From: Bacteroidaceae bacterium
GTDB lineage: Bacteria > Bacteroidota > Bacteroidia > Bacteroidales > Bacteroidaceae
DNA length: 45,307 nt
Assembly: GCA_024401165.1 (NCBI GenBank)
Contig: JAKSLN010000006.1
Span: 1 to 45,307 of the forward strand
Direction: 5' to 3'
Shown here: piece after piece, positions 1 to 9,426 of the stretch
Layout of the letters: each line of letters begins with the position of its first letter
Position numbering within the stretch: the first letter of the stretch is position 1
The notes under the pieces: generated by a model
Database searches by the model: none
What the model saw: only the letters and a program-made list of their open reading frames with translations
What the model was told of the DNA's origin: nothing
Translations under genes and position numbers: made by a program

Positions 1-772
1 TGTATTCGTAGGGTCCTGTGGGGCCGGCAGTGCTGATGGCGTATTGCACACGATAGGTGTCGTCGTGGCAACTACCCGAAGAGTAGGTGAAGTAGTACTT
101 TCCATCCTTTTTGAAGACAAAGGGAGCCTCGAAGAAGTCCTTCAACTGGGTGTTGGGAACCAGGCCTTTTTCGATGAAGGGTTCACCGTTCGTTTGTGTT
201 GAGAAGTCGGGAGACAACTTGGCCCATCCGCAGCCCGACTTGTCGTAGATGCCCCATGTGCCCACGAAGATGTATTGGTCTGCACTGCCTTTGTCGCTTG
301 ACGATGAATAGTCGGTAAAGACCATGGGGTCGAGCGTGATGGCCATGGGGTCGCAATAGCGGTCGGGCATCAGGACAGCATCGGGCTTGCCGAGCATGTT
401 CTTCCAAGGGCCAACGGGAGTGTCGCTTTCTCCTACATGAATCATGCAAGGTTCGCAATAGAAGTAGCGGAATTTGCCTTCGGCTGTCTGGATGACGTCA
501 GGGGCCCATACAACCTCGGTCGTGGGCCAGTTCATGACCACGTTGCGCCAATTGCGGAAGTCCTTTGACATCCACACCTGAGCAGGACCATAGCCATTGC
601 CTGTGCCGTCGGTGGTTGCGTAGATATAATAGGTATCGCCAAACTTGCGTATCGTGGGATCGGCAAAGTAGCCGGGGATGAACGGGTTGCCTGCACCGGG
701 TGCATTCCATGCCGTCTGGGCATGGGTGCAGAGTCCGAGGGCAAAGAGGAGGGAGAGGAGCGAGAATCTCAT
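1..772 (-). CDS. Glycoside hydrolase family 43 protein (3' end outside window)
   Basis: Exported GH43 five-bladed propeller enzyme, probably an arabinofuranosidase, xylosidase or arabinanase; the substrate cannot be read from the sequence. It starts at 772 with a signal peptide (MRFSLLSLLFALGLCTHAQ) and is open to the window edge, so the C-terminus is missing. The GH43 catalytic pattern is visible: FADPT with candidate base Asp38, LDPMVF with candidate pKa-modulating Asp148 (Asp141 in YCDPM is an alternative), and FFEAPF with candidate acid Glu215. WAPDVI is also typical of the family. It follows the upstream GH127/GH146-type gene by 7 nt, so it is the downstream member of the same operon and probably acts on arabinose-containing glycans with it. 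Confidence 0.88.
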   Translation of the reverse strand, partial: MRFSLLSLLFALGLCTHAQTAWNAPGAGNPFIPGYFADPTIRKFGDTYYIYATTDGTGNGYGPAQVWMSKDFRNWRNVVMNWPTTEVVWAPDVIQTAEGKFRYFYCEPCMIHVGESDTPVGPWKNMLGKPDAVLMPDRYCDPMAITLDPMVFTDYSSSSDKGSADQYIFVGTWGIYDKSGCGWAKLSPDFSTQTNGEPFIEKGLVPNTQLKDFFEAPFVFKKDGKYYFTYSSGSCHDDTYRVQYAISTAGPTGPYEY

Positions 773-779
773 TGGATTT

Positions 780-3722
780 TTATTTCTTTAGGCCTTCTAG
801 CGCTTTGGTAATCATGTCTTTGGTTCCGCTTCCATCGTTGACGTAGCGAACGACCATGCGAGCATAGTTGAGGGCTTCGCGCAACTGGGGAGACTGACCG
901 TTTCTGCGTTTCTGCTCGATGAGCTGGTTCAGTTCTGCCAGGTCTTCGGGTTCTGCGAGGTTGCCGGGGCGCATGCTGATGATGGCAACGTTGAGGGAGG
1001 AAGATACAAAGTCGATGTCTGCCTGACTGGGCAGGTTCTTCTTGTCTTGAAGACGGCTGAGCAGGGCATCAGCCTTTTCAATTTCGGCCTGCAGACGCTG
1101 GAATCCATGCGGTGCCCAGTCTGCCTCCTTTCGTTCGCGTGCCATGGCAAGGCGCTGATTGAATTCGTCAAGCGAAAGAGCGTCAGAACTGTTGCCCTTT
1201 CTTGCTGCTGAAGGAATGTCGAGGCGCAGGTAATGTGTGGTGTTCTCGTCGGCAACGAAGTAGTCTGGCAAGAAGCGCTTGCCGCCAACCGAGAGTGCAT
1301 AGAGCCCTTCTTTACGCCCACCCTTTATTGGAGAAACTTTCTCGAAGGGAAGGGTTTCCACTTCGTCGAGCGTGGTTGAAAGGCGCAAGCTTGCCTCCTC
1401 CCAGGTGTGTATGTCGGGGGATGTCATGACGAGCGGACCATACATCAAAGTGCCGACCCATTGGGCTGCATAAGGCGTCATGCGTCCGTCGACAATGGCC
1501 ATGTCCATCTTGTCGGGACCATAGAAGAGGTGCTTAGTGAAGGGCATCACGACCTCCACGACATCAGTATCCTTCCACTTGCGACTCGGAATCTCAACAT
1601 AGGAGCAAGGCGTGTAGCTGCGAGCGATGGACTTGCCATTGAGTCGTACATCGTAACCGCTTGTTGCCCAATAGGGAACACGAAGCTTGAGGGCGAATGA
1701 GGCAGCCTCTGAGTTGGTTGAAGAGGCCGAATGAGAGGTGAAAGTGATGCGAGAATACTGGGCAGGCCATTCGCATTCCTGCTTGATGGTGACGTCGCCC
1801 CACTGTGCCTCGGTAGGCAGATAGAGGGCAACGTAGAGGGTTGAGGGCTGAGAGTTGAGGGGTGAGGGATTTGTTACAAAATAGGCTGCTTCCTGGTACT
1901 TGACATGATTCTCCGCGCCCGTTCCACCGCAGCACGTCTCCTGGGGAGTGGGGCTTCCGAAAGGTTTGCGGGCATTCAGACCTACGGCATACTGATAGCA
2001 GACGCCGTAGTTTTCGGGATGAACGGAACCGACAAGCTGGTTGTAGAGTACACGTTCGTAATAGTCCATGTAGCGTGCATCGTCAGGATTAAAGCAGTTG
2101 AGGTCCTTGGTCAGCTTGGCAAGGTTGTAGGCACAGCACGTTTCGTTGAGGTCGGGGTTGTTCTGCTTGCCACGGAAGTCAGACTGGGAATTGGCGTTCA
2201 TGCTGGCAATCTGAGTGTAAGGCTGACGCCACATCTCACCATTGCCCACTCCGCCCATGGCATAGGCATAACGCCCCTGGATGAGGTTCCAGAAGTTGAG
2301 CGCCAGGTCGTAATAATAGTTGTTGTGGTTGGTGCGATAGGAACGCAAGGCACCCACAATCATGGGGATGTGCTGGTTGGCATGACGTGTGCGGATGTCG
2401 TCGACATTATGTGCCACGGGATCGAAGAAGGCGGGTGCATCGAAGCAGTTTGCGGCCTCGATCAGCTTTGCCGTCTCGTCGGGTGATGCCGACATTTCAG
2501 CCAGTCGTGAAAGCGACTCTGCCATGCCGCCCACCTCGCCGGCGATGTACATGTTCCACATCTCATACCGATTGCCGGGACGTTGGCGACGCTCGGCAGC
2601 CGTGCCTGTGGTCTGGCAATAGGTGCGGTAGTGCATGCGGTTCCAAACCCAGAGCCCCATGTCGGTGGCGATGCGCAGAGCCTTCTCGCCCACCTGATGG
2701 CCCTCTTTGGCAGGGCGCAGCACATTGGCGATGTCAATGAGTCCTGCCAATTGCTTGTGGATGGTATAATAAGGTGCCCATACCCAGTCCTCGTTGTTGT
2801 AGGCACGATAGCACTCAATCAGCGCCGGATGAGCCGCCGGAATGGCGTTTAGATAGCCATAGCCATACTTCTTGTAGTCCTTCTTGTATTGGTTGAAGGC
2901 ATTCCACGATCCCTTCATCTGCTGCAGCTCGCTTTCGGGAGCATAGTCGCGTGCCTCAAGGTAACGACCCAACGAGTCGCTGTAGACAAACGTACGCTCC
3001 TGACATTCGCGCATCTCGTTGACCATGCGTTCGATGCGTTTGAGCAGTTCGGCTTTGACCTCCACCGTTTGACCGTTCTTCAAGGTTACCTTGTCGCCGT
3101 CGCGTGCTCCGGCATAGGCAAATGCCAGGGCAGAGAGATAGTGTCCCGTGCCATGACCCTTGAGCTTCGTCGTGGGAGAATCCCAACCATCGCTTACGGT
3201 GTAGCCTTCGGTGGGCAGGCCGTAGGTATCGCGATAGTTATAGAGTTGTTGCGTGATGTCAAGGTTGAGAAGCATGCGCACGTCGAGGTCGCGATTATTG
3301 GTCAGACGATTATCGCCCAGCAGTCGTACGCTGGTCAAGGCCAGAGGTTCAACCTTGACGGGTGCCACCTGTGCCCCACCCTGTTCAACCACCTTCACCT
3401 TGGCATCGAGCGGAAAACCTTGCGAGGTGCTGTTGTCGCCCAGGATGTAGCCACGCACGGTGTACTGATTGCCGGCAGGCGTTTGGTTTGCGTTCGCCTG
3501 GCGCTGCTCATCCGATAGGTTGGAGTTGCTCCACTTCACCTGACGCCATTCTTTGGTGCCGTCGCTATAGGTCACCCACACCTGCCAAGGCAACCTGGGT
3601 GCCGTTCCAACAGCAGTTTCGACGTTTACATCTGCAACTTTGACGATGCTGCGCACCTTTGGCTTGGCATTCGCAGCCAAACCAAAGGCGAACAAACAGA
3701 TAATAAAAGAATTACGAATCAT
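780..3722 (-). CDS. GH127/GH146-type (DUF1680) beta-L-arabinofuranosidase-like enzyme
   Basis: A 980-aa exported enzyme of the DUF1680 clan. Signal peptide MIRNSFIICLFAFGLAANA is followed by an Ig-like domain around residues 30-115 (PWQVWVTYSDGTKEW), then the (alpha/alpha)-barrel with ANQHIPMIVGA. In the characterised enzyme HypBA1 a zinc site of Glu, Cys, Cys, Cys surrounds a cysteine nucleophile. The same spacing is seen here: Glu527 and Cys529 in NETCC, then Cys597 and Cys598 in ETCCGG, so Cys597 is the predicted nucleophile. A C-terminal accessory region follows. Its extra Ig domain and length resemble the GH146 branch (BT0349-like) more than GH127 proper, but the family split is an inference. 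It lies 168 nt downstream of the GH127 gene, across a tandem repeat, and 7 nt upstream of the GH43 gene. Confidence 0.85.
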   Translation of the reverse strand: MIRNSFIICLFAFGLAANAKPKVRSIVKVADVNVETAVGTAPRLPWQVWVTYSDGTKEWRQVKWSNSNLSDEQRQANANQTPAGNQYTVRGYILGDNSTSQGFPLDAKVKVVEQGGAQVAPVKVEPLALTSVRLLGDNRLTNNRDLDVRMLLNLDITQQLYNYRDTYGLPTEGYTVSDGWDSPTTKLKGHGTGHYLSALAFAYAGARDGDKVTLKNGQTVEVKAELLKRIERMVNEMRECQERTFVYSDSLGRYLEARDYAPESELQQMKGSWNAFNQYKKDYKKYGYGYLNAIPAAHPALIECYRAYNNEDWVWAPYYTIHKQLAGLIDIANVLRPAKEGHQVGEKALRIATDMGLWVWNRMHYRTYCQTTGTAAERRQRPGNRYEMWNMYIAGEVGGMAESLSRLAEMSASPDETAKLIEAANCFDAPAFFDPVAHNVDDIRTRHANQHIPMIVGALRSYRTNHNNYYYDLALNFWNLIQGRYAYAMGGVGNGEMWRQPYTQIASMNANSQSDFRGKQNNPDLNETCCAYNLAKLTKDLNCFNPDDARYMDYYERVLYNQLVGSVHPENYGVCYQYAVGLNARKPFGSPTPQETCCGGTGAENHVKYQEAAYFVTNPSPLNSQPSTLYVALYLPTEAQWGDVTIKQECEWPAQYSRITFTSHSASSTNSEAASFALKLRVPYWATSGYDVRLNGKSIARSYTPCSYVEIPSRKWKDTDVVEVVMPFTKHLFYGPDKMDMAIVDGRMTPYAAQWVGTLMYGPLVMTSPDIHTWEEASLRLSTTLDEVETLPFEKVSPIKGGRKEGLYALSVGGKRFLPDYFVADENTTHYLRLDIPSAARKGNSSDALSLDEFNQRLAMARERKEADWAPHGFQRLQAEIEKADALLSRLQDKKNLPSQADIDFVSSSLNVAIISMRPGNLAEPEDLAELNQLIEQKRRNGQSPQLREALNYARMVVRYVNDGSGTKDMITKALEGLKK

Positions 3723-3724
3723 TT

Positions 3725-3890
3725 AGTCGTTTAGGGGATTAGTCGTTTAGTCGTTTAGGAGACTTGTCGTTTAGTCGTTTAGGAGACTTGTCGTTTAGTC
3801 GTTTAGGAGACTTGTCGATTAGTCGTTTAGGAGACTTGTCGTTTAGTCGTTTGGGAAATAACTATGAACTATGAACTAAAAACTATGAAC
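3725..3890. repeat. 24-bp tandem repeat (about 4.7 units) plus short ACTATGAACT repeats
   Basis: Four full 24-bp units start at 3742, 3766, 3790 and 3814 (one substitution in the last), with a partial unit before and after. Each unit is GTCGTTTAGTCGTTTAGG followed by AGACTT, so GTCGTTTAG itself occurs twice per unit. There are no unique spacers, so it is not a CRISPR array. 3862-3890 holds ACTATGAACT-type short repeats. The tract fills the gap between two GH genes of the same operon. Confidence 0.9.
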
Positions 3891-6383
3891 TCATTTCACG
3901 TCCCATTCGAATATGCCGGCCGAGAGCTTCTCGTTGATCTTGACCTCCAGCTTAAGGGCTGTGGTTTCGACGGGGTCGAAGTTGACCGTGCAGGCACCAC
4001 CCTTGATGCGGGGATACTGGTCTGCTCCCTTGACGGGCTGCCAGTTGCCCTGACTATCCTTGTAATAGATGGCCCAGGCATCGGGAACGGTGCAACCGCC
4101 CCAAGGTTGATCGTCAAACCAGTACACCGTGCACTGCTGCACCTTGGTCTTGGTTGGGAAGGTGTATGAGATCCATTCCGTCGAACCATTCTTGGGCCAC
4201 CAATGCGTATAGGGGATGCTGCGGTCGTTGCCATCCTTGGGAACCAATCCGTCGGCAATGCTGTTGAGCGAAGGAATGCGCATCGATGTCTCTATCTTGC
4301 TCTTCGACGCCAGGGTCGGAGGAGTAAGCGGACGAGTAGCACGCATGTCCTGAGGCAGCCACACCTTCATATCGCCGCTTCCGCGATGACACCATGCGTA
4401 GTAGGGAATCAGCGTCAGCGTAACGTCCTTTGCGCTGAGACGGCCCTTATCGTCGAAGGCCAACGTCTGAGCCTGAGTAGTGAGCGTGGTGAGGTTCAGC
4501 GCCTTGTACGTGCTGAGCTTTGCCTTGCTGTCTGCTGGGATGAAGGCGTCGAGCGACTGGGTGCCCAGCGTGAACTGAGGCTGCTGGTTAATCAGCAACG
4601 ACTTGATGTCGAACTTGTTGTCAGGCCATTCAACACAATATACCAATGGACCGCGCTCGACAGCTACCTGACCACGGTCGGCTTCTACGCGATTCGTGGC
4701 GCGAACGGTGCGGGGTTCCATGTCGAAGTGTATCTCCACCACGTCGCCTGCCTTCCATTTGCGGTCGATGACGGCGTAACCGTCGGTTAATTGAGAATTA
4801 TCCGCTGACTGAGACGTGATAGCTTCTCCGTTGACGCGGATGCTGTAGTTCAGACGCTTGTTGTCGGTGTAGCTATAGAGGTCGCTTGCCACGGGCTTGC
4901 CCTGCACCCATCCAGGTACGCGGATCATCATGGCAAACTGCCCTGCCGCATTTTTGTCAACCTTTATCTTGATGTCGCCGTTATAGGGATAGTCGGTAGT
5001 CTGCGTCAGCGTCACGTTCTTGCCTTCAACCTGCATGTTCGAGGTGTTCGACATGAAGAGGTTGACGTACAGGCTCTTGTCCTTGACGGCATAGATGTAT
5101 CCGGGTACGCTTGGGATGAAGCGGCAGATGTTTGAGGGACAGCAGGCACAGCCAAACCACGCCTGACGCTGATGCTGGCCCATCGACTCCAGAGGATTGG
5201 GATAAAAGAAGCTGCCACCGTCGAGTGACACGCCAGAAATCAAGCCGTTGTAGAGCGATCGTTCCAGCACGTCGTAGTACTTCGACTCGCCATGCAGAAG
5301 GAACAGACGGTAGTTGACGTAGACGTTGCCGATGGCTGCACAGGTCTCGCAATAGGCCGACATGTTGGGCAGTTCATAGTTCTTGCCAAACGCCTCGCCG
5401 CTGGCTGTGGCGCCGATGCCACCCGTGATGTAGAGCTTCTTGGTGACGATGTTGTCCCAGATGCGGTCGATGGCGTCGATGTAGTCCTTGTCGCCCGTCA
5501 GGGCTGCCACGTCGGCCATTCCGGCATACATGTAGGCTGCACGAACGGCATGGCCAACGGCCTCGTCCTGCGCCGTCACAGGCTTGTGGCTCTGCGAATA
5601 TTCCTGCTTGATGCTCGTCTTACCACGATAGTCAAGGAGGAACTTCGCCTCGTCCAGGTACTTCTTCTCACCCGTTGCCAGATAGAGGCGGCAAAGCGCC
5701 ATCTCGGCAATCTGATGACCAGGAACGACGCATGCCTGACCGGGTTTATCGCCCACTTCCTTCACAACGCAGTCGGCATATCGGATGGCGATGTCCAGGA
5801 ACTTGCGCGAACCCGTTGCCTGCCAATGTGCCACGGCACCCTCGACCATGTGTCCCAGGTTGTAGAGCTCGTGGCTCAGGTCCTCCTCCTTTGACCATCG
5901 TTCAGGGCCCGCCCACTGATGGGGATGCTTGGGGTTCATGGTGCGTGCCGTGTACAGATAGCCGTCCGGCTCCTGTCCAATGGCAATGATGTCCAGCACG
6001 CTGTCCACGTACGCCTTCAGCTTCTTGTCCGGATAGGTCTGCAGGATGTAGCTCGCACCCTCGATGGTCTTATAGGGGTCGGTGTCGTCGAACGAGTACG
6101 GCATCACCTTTGTCACGTCGTACTGCTCGCTGGGTTTGGCGGCACGTTCAAAGTTCTTATAGCGACCCTCGCTCTCGCATTTGCTGAAAGCCAGGGGAAT
6201 TGTTATCGTGCGACTGGCTTCGAGGCGCTGGCCCCAGAAGCTGTTGGGAACCACCTTGACGGCGGTGAAGGGCACAGGCGTGATAGGATAGCCCTGCTGT
6301 GCCGTTGTCTGCTTCTTTGTGGCAGCGCTTGCCGTCAGGCACATACCTGCCGAAAGAAGAAAAAATGCTTTAGTTAGTTTCAT
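3891..6383 (-). CDS. GH127 beta-L-arabinofuranosidase with C-terminal discoidin-like domain
   Basis: An 830-aa exported enzyme with signal peptide MKLTKAFFLLSAGMCLTASA. The DUF1680/GH127 fold begins near residue 30 (FTAVKVVPNSFWGQRL). Active-site residues match HypBA1 closely: Glu330 in GGIGATASGEAF (acid/base position), Glu346 and Cys348 in CETC exactly 16 residues on, then Cys414 (predicted nucleophile) and Cys415 in CACCPSN. GH127 enzymes release L-arabinofuranose from beta-linked arabino-oligosaccharides such as those on hydroxyproline-rich glycoproteins. Residues from about 700 to 830 resemble an F5/8 type C (CBM32-like) module (TEWISYTFPTKTKVQQ, YRPRIKGG-like end). It is separated from the upstream DUF4859-like gene by a strong hairpin and probably shares the locus promoter. 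Confidence 0.9.
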   Translation of the reverse strand: MKLTKAFFLLSAGMCLTASAATKKQTTAQQGYPITPVPFTAVKVVPNSFWGQRLEASRTITIPLAFSKCESEGRYKNFERAAKPSEQYDVTKVMPYSFDDTDPYKTIEGASYILQTYPDKKLKAYVDSVLDIIAIGQEPDGYLYTARTMNPKHPHQWAGPERWSKEEDLSHELYNLGHMVEGAVAHWQATGSRKFLDIAIRYADCVVKEVGDKPGQACVVPGHQIAEMALCRLYLATGEKKYLDEAKFLLDYRGKTSIKQEYSQSHKPVTAQDEAVGHAVRAAYMYAGMADVAALTGDKDYIDAIDRIWDNIVTKKLYITGGIGATASGEAFGKNYELPNMSAYCETCAAIGNVYVNYRLFLLHGESKYYDVLERSLYNGLISGVSLDGGSFFYPNPLESMGQHQRQAWFGCACCPSNICRFIPSVPGYIYAVKDKSLYVNLFMSNTSNMQVEGKNVTLTQTTDYPYNGDIKIKVDKNAAGQFAMMIRVPGWVQGKPVASDLYSYTDNKRLNYSIRVNGEAITSQSADNSQLTDGYAVIDRKWKAGDVVEIHFDMEPRTVRATNRVEADRGQVAVERGPLVYCVEWPDNKFDIKSLLINQQPQFTLGTQSLDAFIPADSKAKLSTYKALNLTTLTTQAQTLAFDDKGRLSAKDVTLTLIPYYAWCHRGSGDMKVWLPQDMRATRPLTPPTLASKSKIETSMRIPSLNSIADGLVPKDGNDRSIPYTHWWPKNGSTEWISYTFPTKTKVQQCTVYWFDDQPWGGCTVPDAWAIYYKDSQGNWQPVKGADQYPRIKGGACTVNFDPVETTALKLEVKINEKLSAGIFEWDVK

Positions 6384-6414
6384 TCGTTAAGAGGCGTTTT
6401 TCTGTAAAATCAAG

Positions 6415-6454
6415 AATTCTTCCGCGCCACCCGTTTGGGCTTTGCGGAAGAATT
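6415..6454 (-). terminator. Perfect 11-bp inverted repeat between DUF4859-like and GH127 genes
   Basis: AATTCTTCCGC at 6415-6425 pairs perfectly with GCGGAAGAATT at 6444-6454. The 18-nt loop itself contains CCCGTTTGGG. Read on the minus strand it lies just after the stop of the gene ending at 6467 and ends in a short T-rich tract (CTTGATTTT). It could be a partial terminator or an mRNA-stabilising processing hairpin that sets different levels for the genes on either side. Confidence 0.6.
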
Positions 6455-6466
6455 ACACTTGAACCA

Positions 6467-9352
6467 TTATAACTTTATAACTTTACCATTTACAATATAG
6501 AGGCCCTTCTTCAGGGTTGAGGTGGCAGGAATCTGTCGGCCGCTCAAGTCGAAGATCTGCTTGCCGCTCACCTTGATGGCATCGATGCCGTCGAATCCGG
6601 CCTGGCTCATGAGGGTGAGGTTGAGGACGTAGCGCAGACCTGTGGTGGGATGCTCGAAGAAGATTTGCAGACTGCGAACCCAATCCTCGGCAGGTGAGAA
6701 GTCGTTGCAGCTTACGTTGATGGTGCCATTCTCGAAGAAGACGAATATCTGGCCCTCGCCTTCGGGAACCACTTTTCCCTCGATGTCGAGGTTGAGCCAG
6801 GTAGCGGGAGTGACAGGCTCGCTATTCAGACCGTTGGCCTGCACGCCAAACATCACGTACTCCTCCATCATCTCGTCCAGGCTCTCGAAGCCGATAGCCT
6901 TGGCGATGGGTGCCAGGTCGAATGGTGCCACGTAGTCGCTGTTGCTGACGGGAGCGTTCATCTCGTCGTTGCCAACGATCTCTGCCTCAACAACCTCGTC
7001 CACAATGCTGTTCACAATCAGCACGGTGATCATTTTGCCGTTCTCCTCGTTTACCAGGTAGAAGGTGCCGCCGAAGCTATTGCCAACGACGCCCTCGCCA
7101 GGCATCTGGATGCACTTGAAACCCCAGCCGTCGGTTACGCCGGTGGTAGCGGCCTGCGAGGTGATGCCCCAAGGAGCGTTGTTGCCCCAGTCAGCACGAT
7201 AGCCCTCGTTGGTGAGCCAGAATCCGGGCTTCTCGCCCATCGAGTAGTTGTCGGTATAGGGGCAAGCGCCAGTCTCCAGGGTTGCAGGATCGAGCAGAGC
7301 GTAGAGTGTAGGAGCGGTGGTGCCGATGAGAGTTGTGAGTTCGGCATTGCTGATCACGCCAGCCTTCGATGACCATGCATAGCCTTCGTTAGCCTCCTGC
7401 TGGATGTTCAGGGTGCGGGTTGCCACGCTTGTCCAGTCCTCCCAGCTGCCTTCGATCTCCTTCTGCACAATGTTGAAGGTGATGTGATACTTGACGAACT
7501 TCTCGCCGTTCACGAGGTAGAGGCTGGTCGAAACGCTCTCGCCGTCAGCCAGCACGTTGGGCATCTGGCCCATGTTCAGGGCCGAGTAAACGCCGCTTGC
7601 AGCAGGTTCGATGAAGAAGGCCGAGTTGTTGCCATAGCTGGTCACGAAACCTTCCTTGTTGAACCACCATCCACCGTTGTTGGCCGTTGTCGACATTGAG
7701 AAGCCGTTCTCGCTGATGAGCGCCTTGAGGCTCAGTGAACCCTCCTCGCAGTCAAGCGCCTCAGCAGCAGCCTGGGTGTCAAGCATGACGCTTACTGCAG
7801 AGTAGTCGGTTGTGGGCTGCTGTTCGTAGACAAGTTCGATGGTTTCGCCCACCTGCTCCATGCCGTCGAAGCCAGCGCTGGGAGGTTCGGCAATGTTCAT
7901 GGTATAGCGAATGACGTATGCCTTGTCGCCCCACAATACATAAAGGTCAACGGGCCACTTCTCGCCAGTCTGCAGGTTGCCAGGATACTGACCAACGACG
8001 AAGCTAACCTTGTCGCTTTCAGCATCGTATGCCATCTGCTGAACGAAGAACTTGCTATTGCCACCATAGTAGGCGCCGATAACCTCGTCCAGAGGGTCGC
8101 CTGCCATGCCGTCGATGTTCGTCACAGCCTGTGCCAGCCAGCCGTCCGTCTTGGTCAGCAGCTGCAGGGTGTTGCCCTTGCACTGGATGTCGTCCTCGCC
8201 AATGACGTAGATGAGCTGGTCAAACACTCTCTCCAGGTCTTCCTTCTTCTCGATGCCCAGGGTCGATGCGATGTCGGTCAGGGTCAGTTCCACAGGACTC
8301 GTCTCGTAGCCACCCGTTGCATATCGGTCGCTCGACACCTCTGCCTTCTTCAGCACGTTGACCTTGGCAATGTCGGTCTGCTGCTCGGGAATGACAACCA
8401 GCGAAGCAGGATCAACGACGAACTTGATCTTCGTCGTAACTAGCGCTGCCTTGCCGTTGGCCACGAAGGCCCAGATGGCCGTATAGCCAGGGTTCTCGCC
8501 AGCCACATGCGTCTCGTCGATGGTGCCCACGTAGTCAACCAAGCCCGTGTTGGGCTCCTGAATCTTCACGCAGACGCCGCTGGGCGAAGTGCCCCAGCCT
8601 GCCATGTCGCCGAAGCCGTCGCGCCAGCCGTCGGTGTTGTTCTCCTCGCAAATGCCCGACGTGGGGTTTACGATGTAGGCCTTGGCGTCGGAGAGCTGTG
8701 CCACGCCCAGAGCCGTTGCCAGCGCTGCTGCGTCAAACGTGCCCTGGTCGCCCGTGTAGGCCGTCTTCTCGAACACGTCAACCAGCACCGTCTGCACCGT
8801 CTCTACAGGAACAGGCTGTCCGTCCACGATGACGCTGGCAGGGTTCGTGTTTACGAAGCCCACGTTCACGTTGATGACAACGGCCAGGTTGTTGGCAACG
8901 AAGGCCCAGCGTGCCAGGAACTTATCGCCGGCCACATGGGTGTCGTCAATGGCGCCAACGTAGTCGATGACACCGCTTGCAGGGTTCTGGATCTTCACGC
9001 AAACCATGCCTTCGCCCGAGCCCCAACCGGCAGCATTGCCGTCCTTGTCGCGCCAGCCGTCGGTATCGTTCTCCACGCAAGTACCGTCAGCGTTGACGAT
9101 GTACTGCGCAGCCTCGGCGATGTTTCCGATGCCCAGAGCCTCTGCTACGCCAGCAGCGTTGAAGCCGATGACGTCGCCCGAATATGCAACGCCCGCCTCA
9201 ACCTGTACAGACGGATTAAACGTGGAAATCACCTCCACACTCTGTTCACCCACCTTGATGGTAGGCGTCTCATCCTGTGCGACAGCCTTCAAGCCAAAGA
9301 GGCAGCACATCACCATCAGGATGACATTCATTCTTTGTGTAATGTTTCTCAT
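6467..9352 (-). CDS. Secreted multi-repeat protein, DUF4859-like, with T9SS-like C-terminus
   Basis: A 961-aa exported protein with signal peptide MRNITQRMNVILMVMCCLFGLKAVA. It has about six consecutive units of 120-160 residues that I recognise as DUF4859-like. The best conserved block is TDGWRD...AGWG...VCVKIQ...DYVG.IDDTHVAG...WAFVAN, seen with Trp100 and Trp243 (143 residues apart) and a more diverged copy at Trp405. Later units keep 'GWW/GFW...EGY' blocks. The last 40 residues (IFDLSGRQI, KKGLYIVNGKVIKL) match the type A C-terminal sorting domain common in Prevotella, which suggests T9SS export and surface attachment. No catalytic motif is seen; glycan binding or scaffolding is a guess from context. 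Start at 9352 follows an A-rich leader. Confidence 0.75.
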   Translation of the reverse strand: MRNITQRMNVILMVMCCLFGLKAVAQDETPTIKVGEQSVEVISTFNPSVQVEAGVAYSGDVIGFNAAGVAEALGIGNIAEAAQYIVNADGTCVENDTDGWRDKDGNAAGWGSGEGMVCVKIQNPASGVIDYVGAIDDTHVAGDKFLARWAFVANNLAVVINVNVGFVNTNPASVIVDGQPVPVETVQTVLVDVFEKTAYTGDQGTFDAAALATALGVAQLSDAKAYIVNPTSGICEENNTDGWRDGFGDMAGWGTSPSGVCVKIQEPNTGLVDYVGTIDETHVAGENPGYTAIWAFVANGKAALVTTKIKFVVDPASLVVIPEQQTDIAKVNVLKKAEVSSDRYATGGYETSPVELTLTDIASTLGIEKKEDLERVFDQLIYVIGEDDIQCKGNTLQLLTKTDGWLAQAVTNIDGMAGDPLDEVIGAYYGGNSKFFVQQMAYDAESDKVSFVVGQYPGNLQTGEKWPVDLYVLWGDKAYVIRYTMNIAEPPSAGFDGMEQVGETIELVYEQQPTTDYSAVSVMLDTQAAAEALDCEEGSLSLKALISENGFSMSTTANNGGWWFNKEGFVTSYGNNSAFFIEPAASGVYSALNMGQMPNVLADGESVSTSLYLVNGEKFVKYHITFNIVQKEIEGSWEDWTSVATRTLNIQQEANEGYAWSSKAGVISNAELTTLIGTTAPTLYALLDPATLETGACPYTDNYSMGEKPGFWLTNEGYRADWGNNAPWGITSQAATTGVTDGWGFKCIQMPGEGVVGNSFGGTFYLVNEENGKMITVLIVNSIVDEVVEAEIVGNDEMNAPVSNSDYVAPFDLAPIAKAIGFESLDEMMEEYVMFGVQANGLNSEPVTPATWLNLDIEGKVVPEGEGQIFVFFENGTINVSCNDFSPAEDWVRSLQIFFEHPTTGLRYVLNLTLMSQAGFDGIDAIKVSGKQIFDLSGRQIPATSTLKKGLYIVNGKVIKL

Positions 9353-9426
9353 AATAGTTAATATATATGTTTTTATGATTTGTTTGTTTTGTTTGTTTAA
9401 TGTAACTACTCTGACATGCTAGGATA

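Noticed and set aside
1905..3518. Long plus-strand ORFs opposite the GH127/GH146-type gene
   Set aside because: They mirror the codon bias of the true gene and show no coherent domains.
3742..3855. Possible CRISPR array
   Set aside because: Units are contiguous with no spacers and no cas genes are present.
8507..9361. 284-codon plus-strand ORF opposite the DUF4859-like gene
   Set aside because: Antisense to repeated coding sequence; low-complexity Val/Ala/His protein with no family features.
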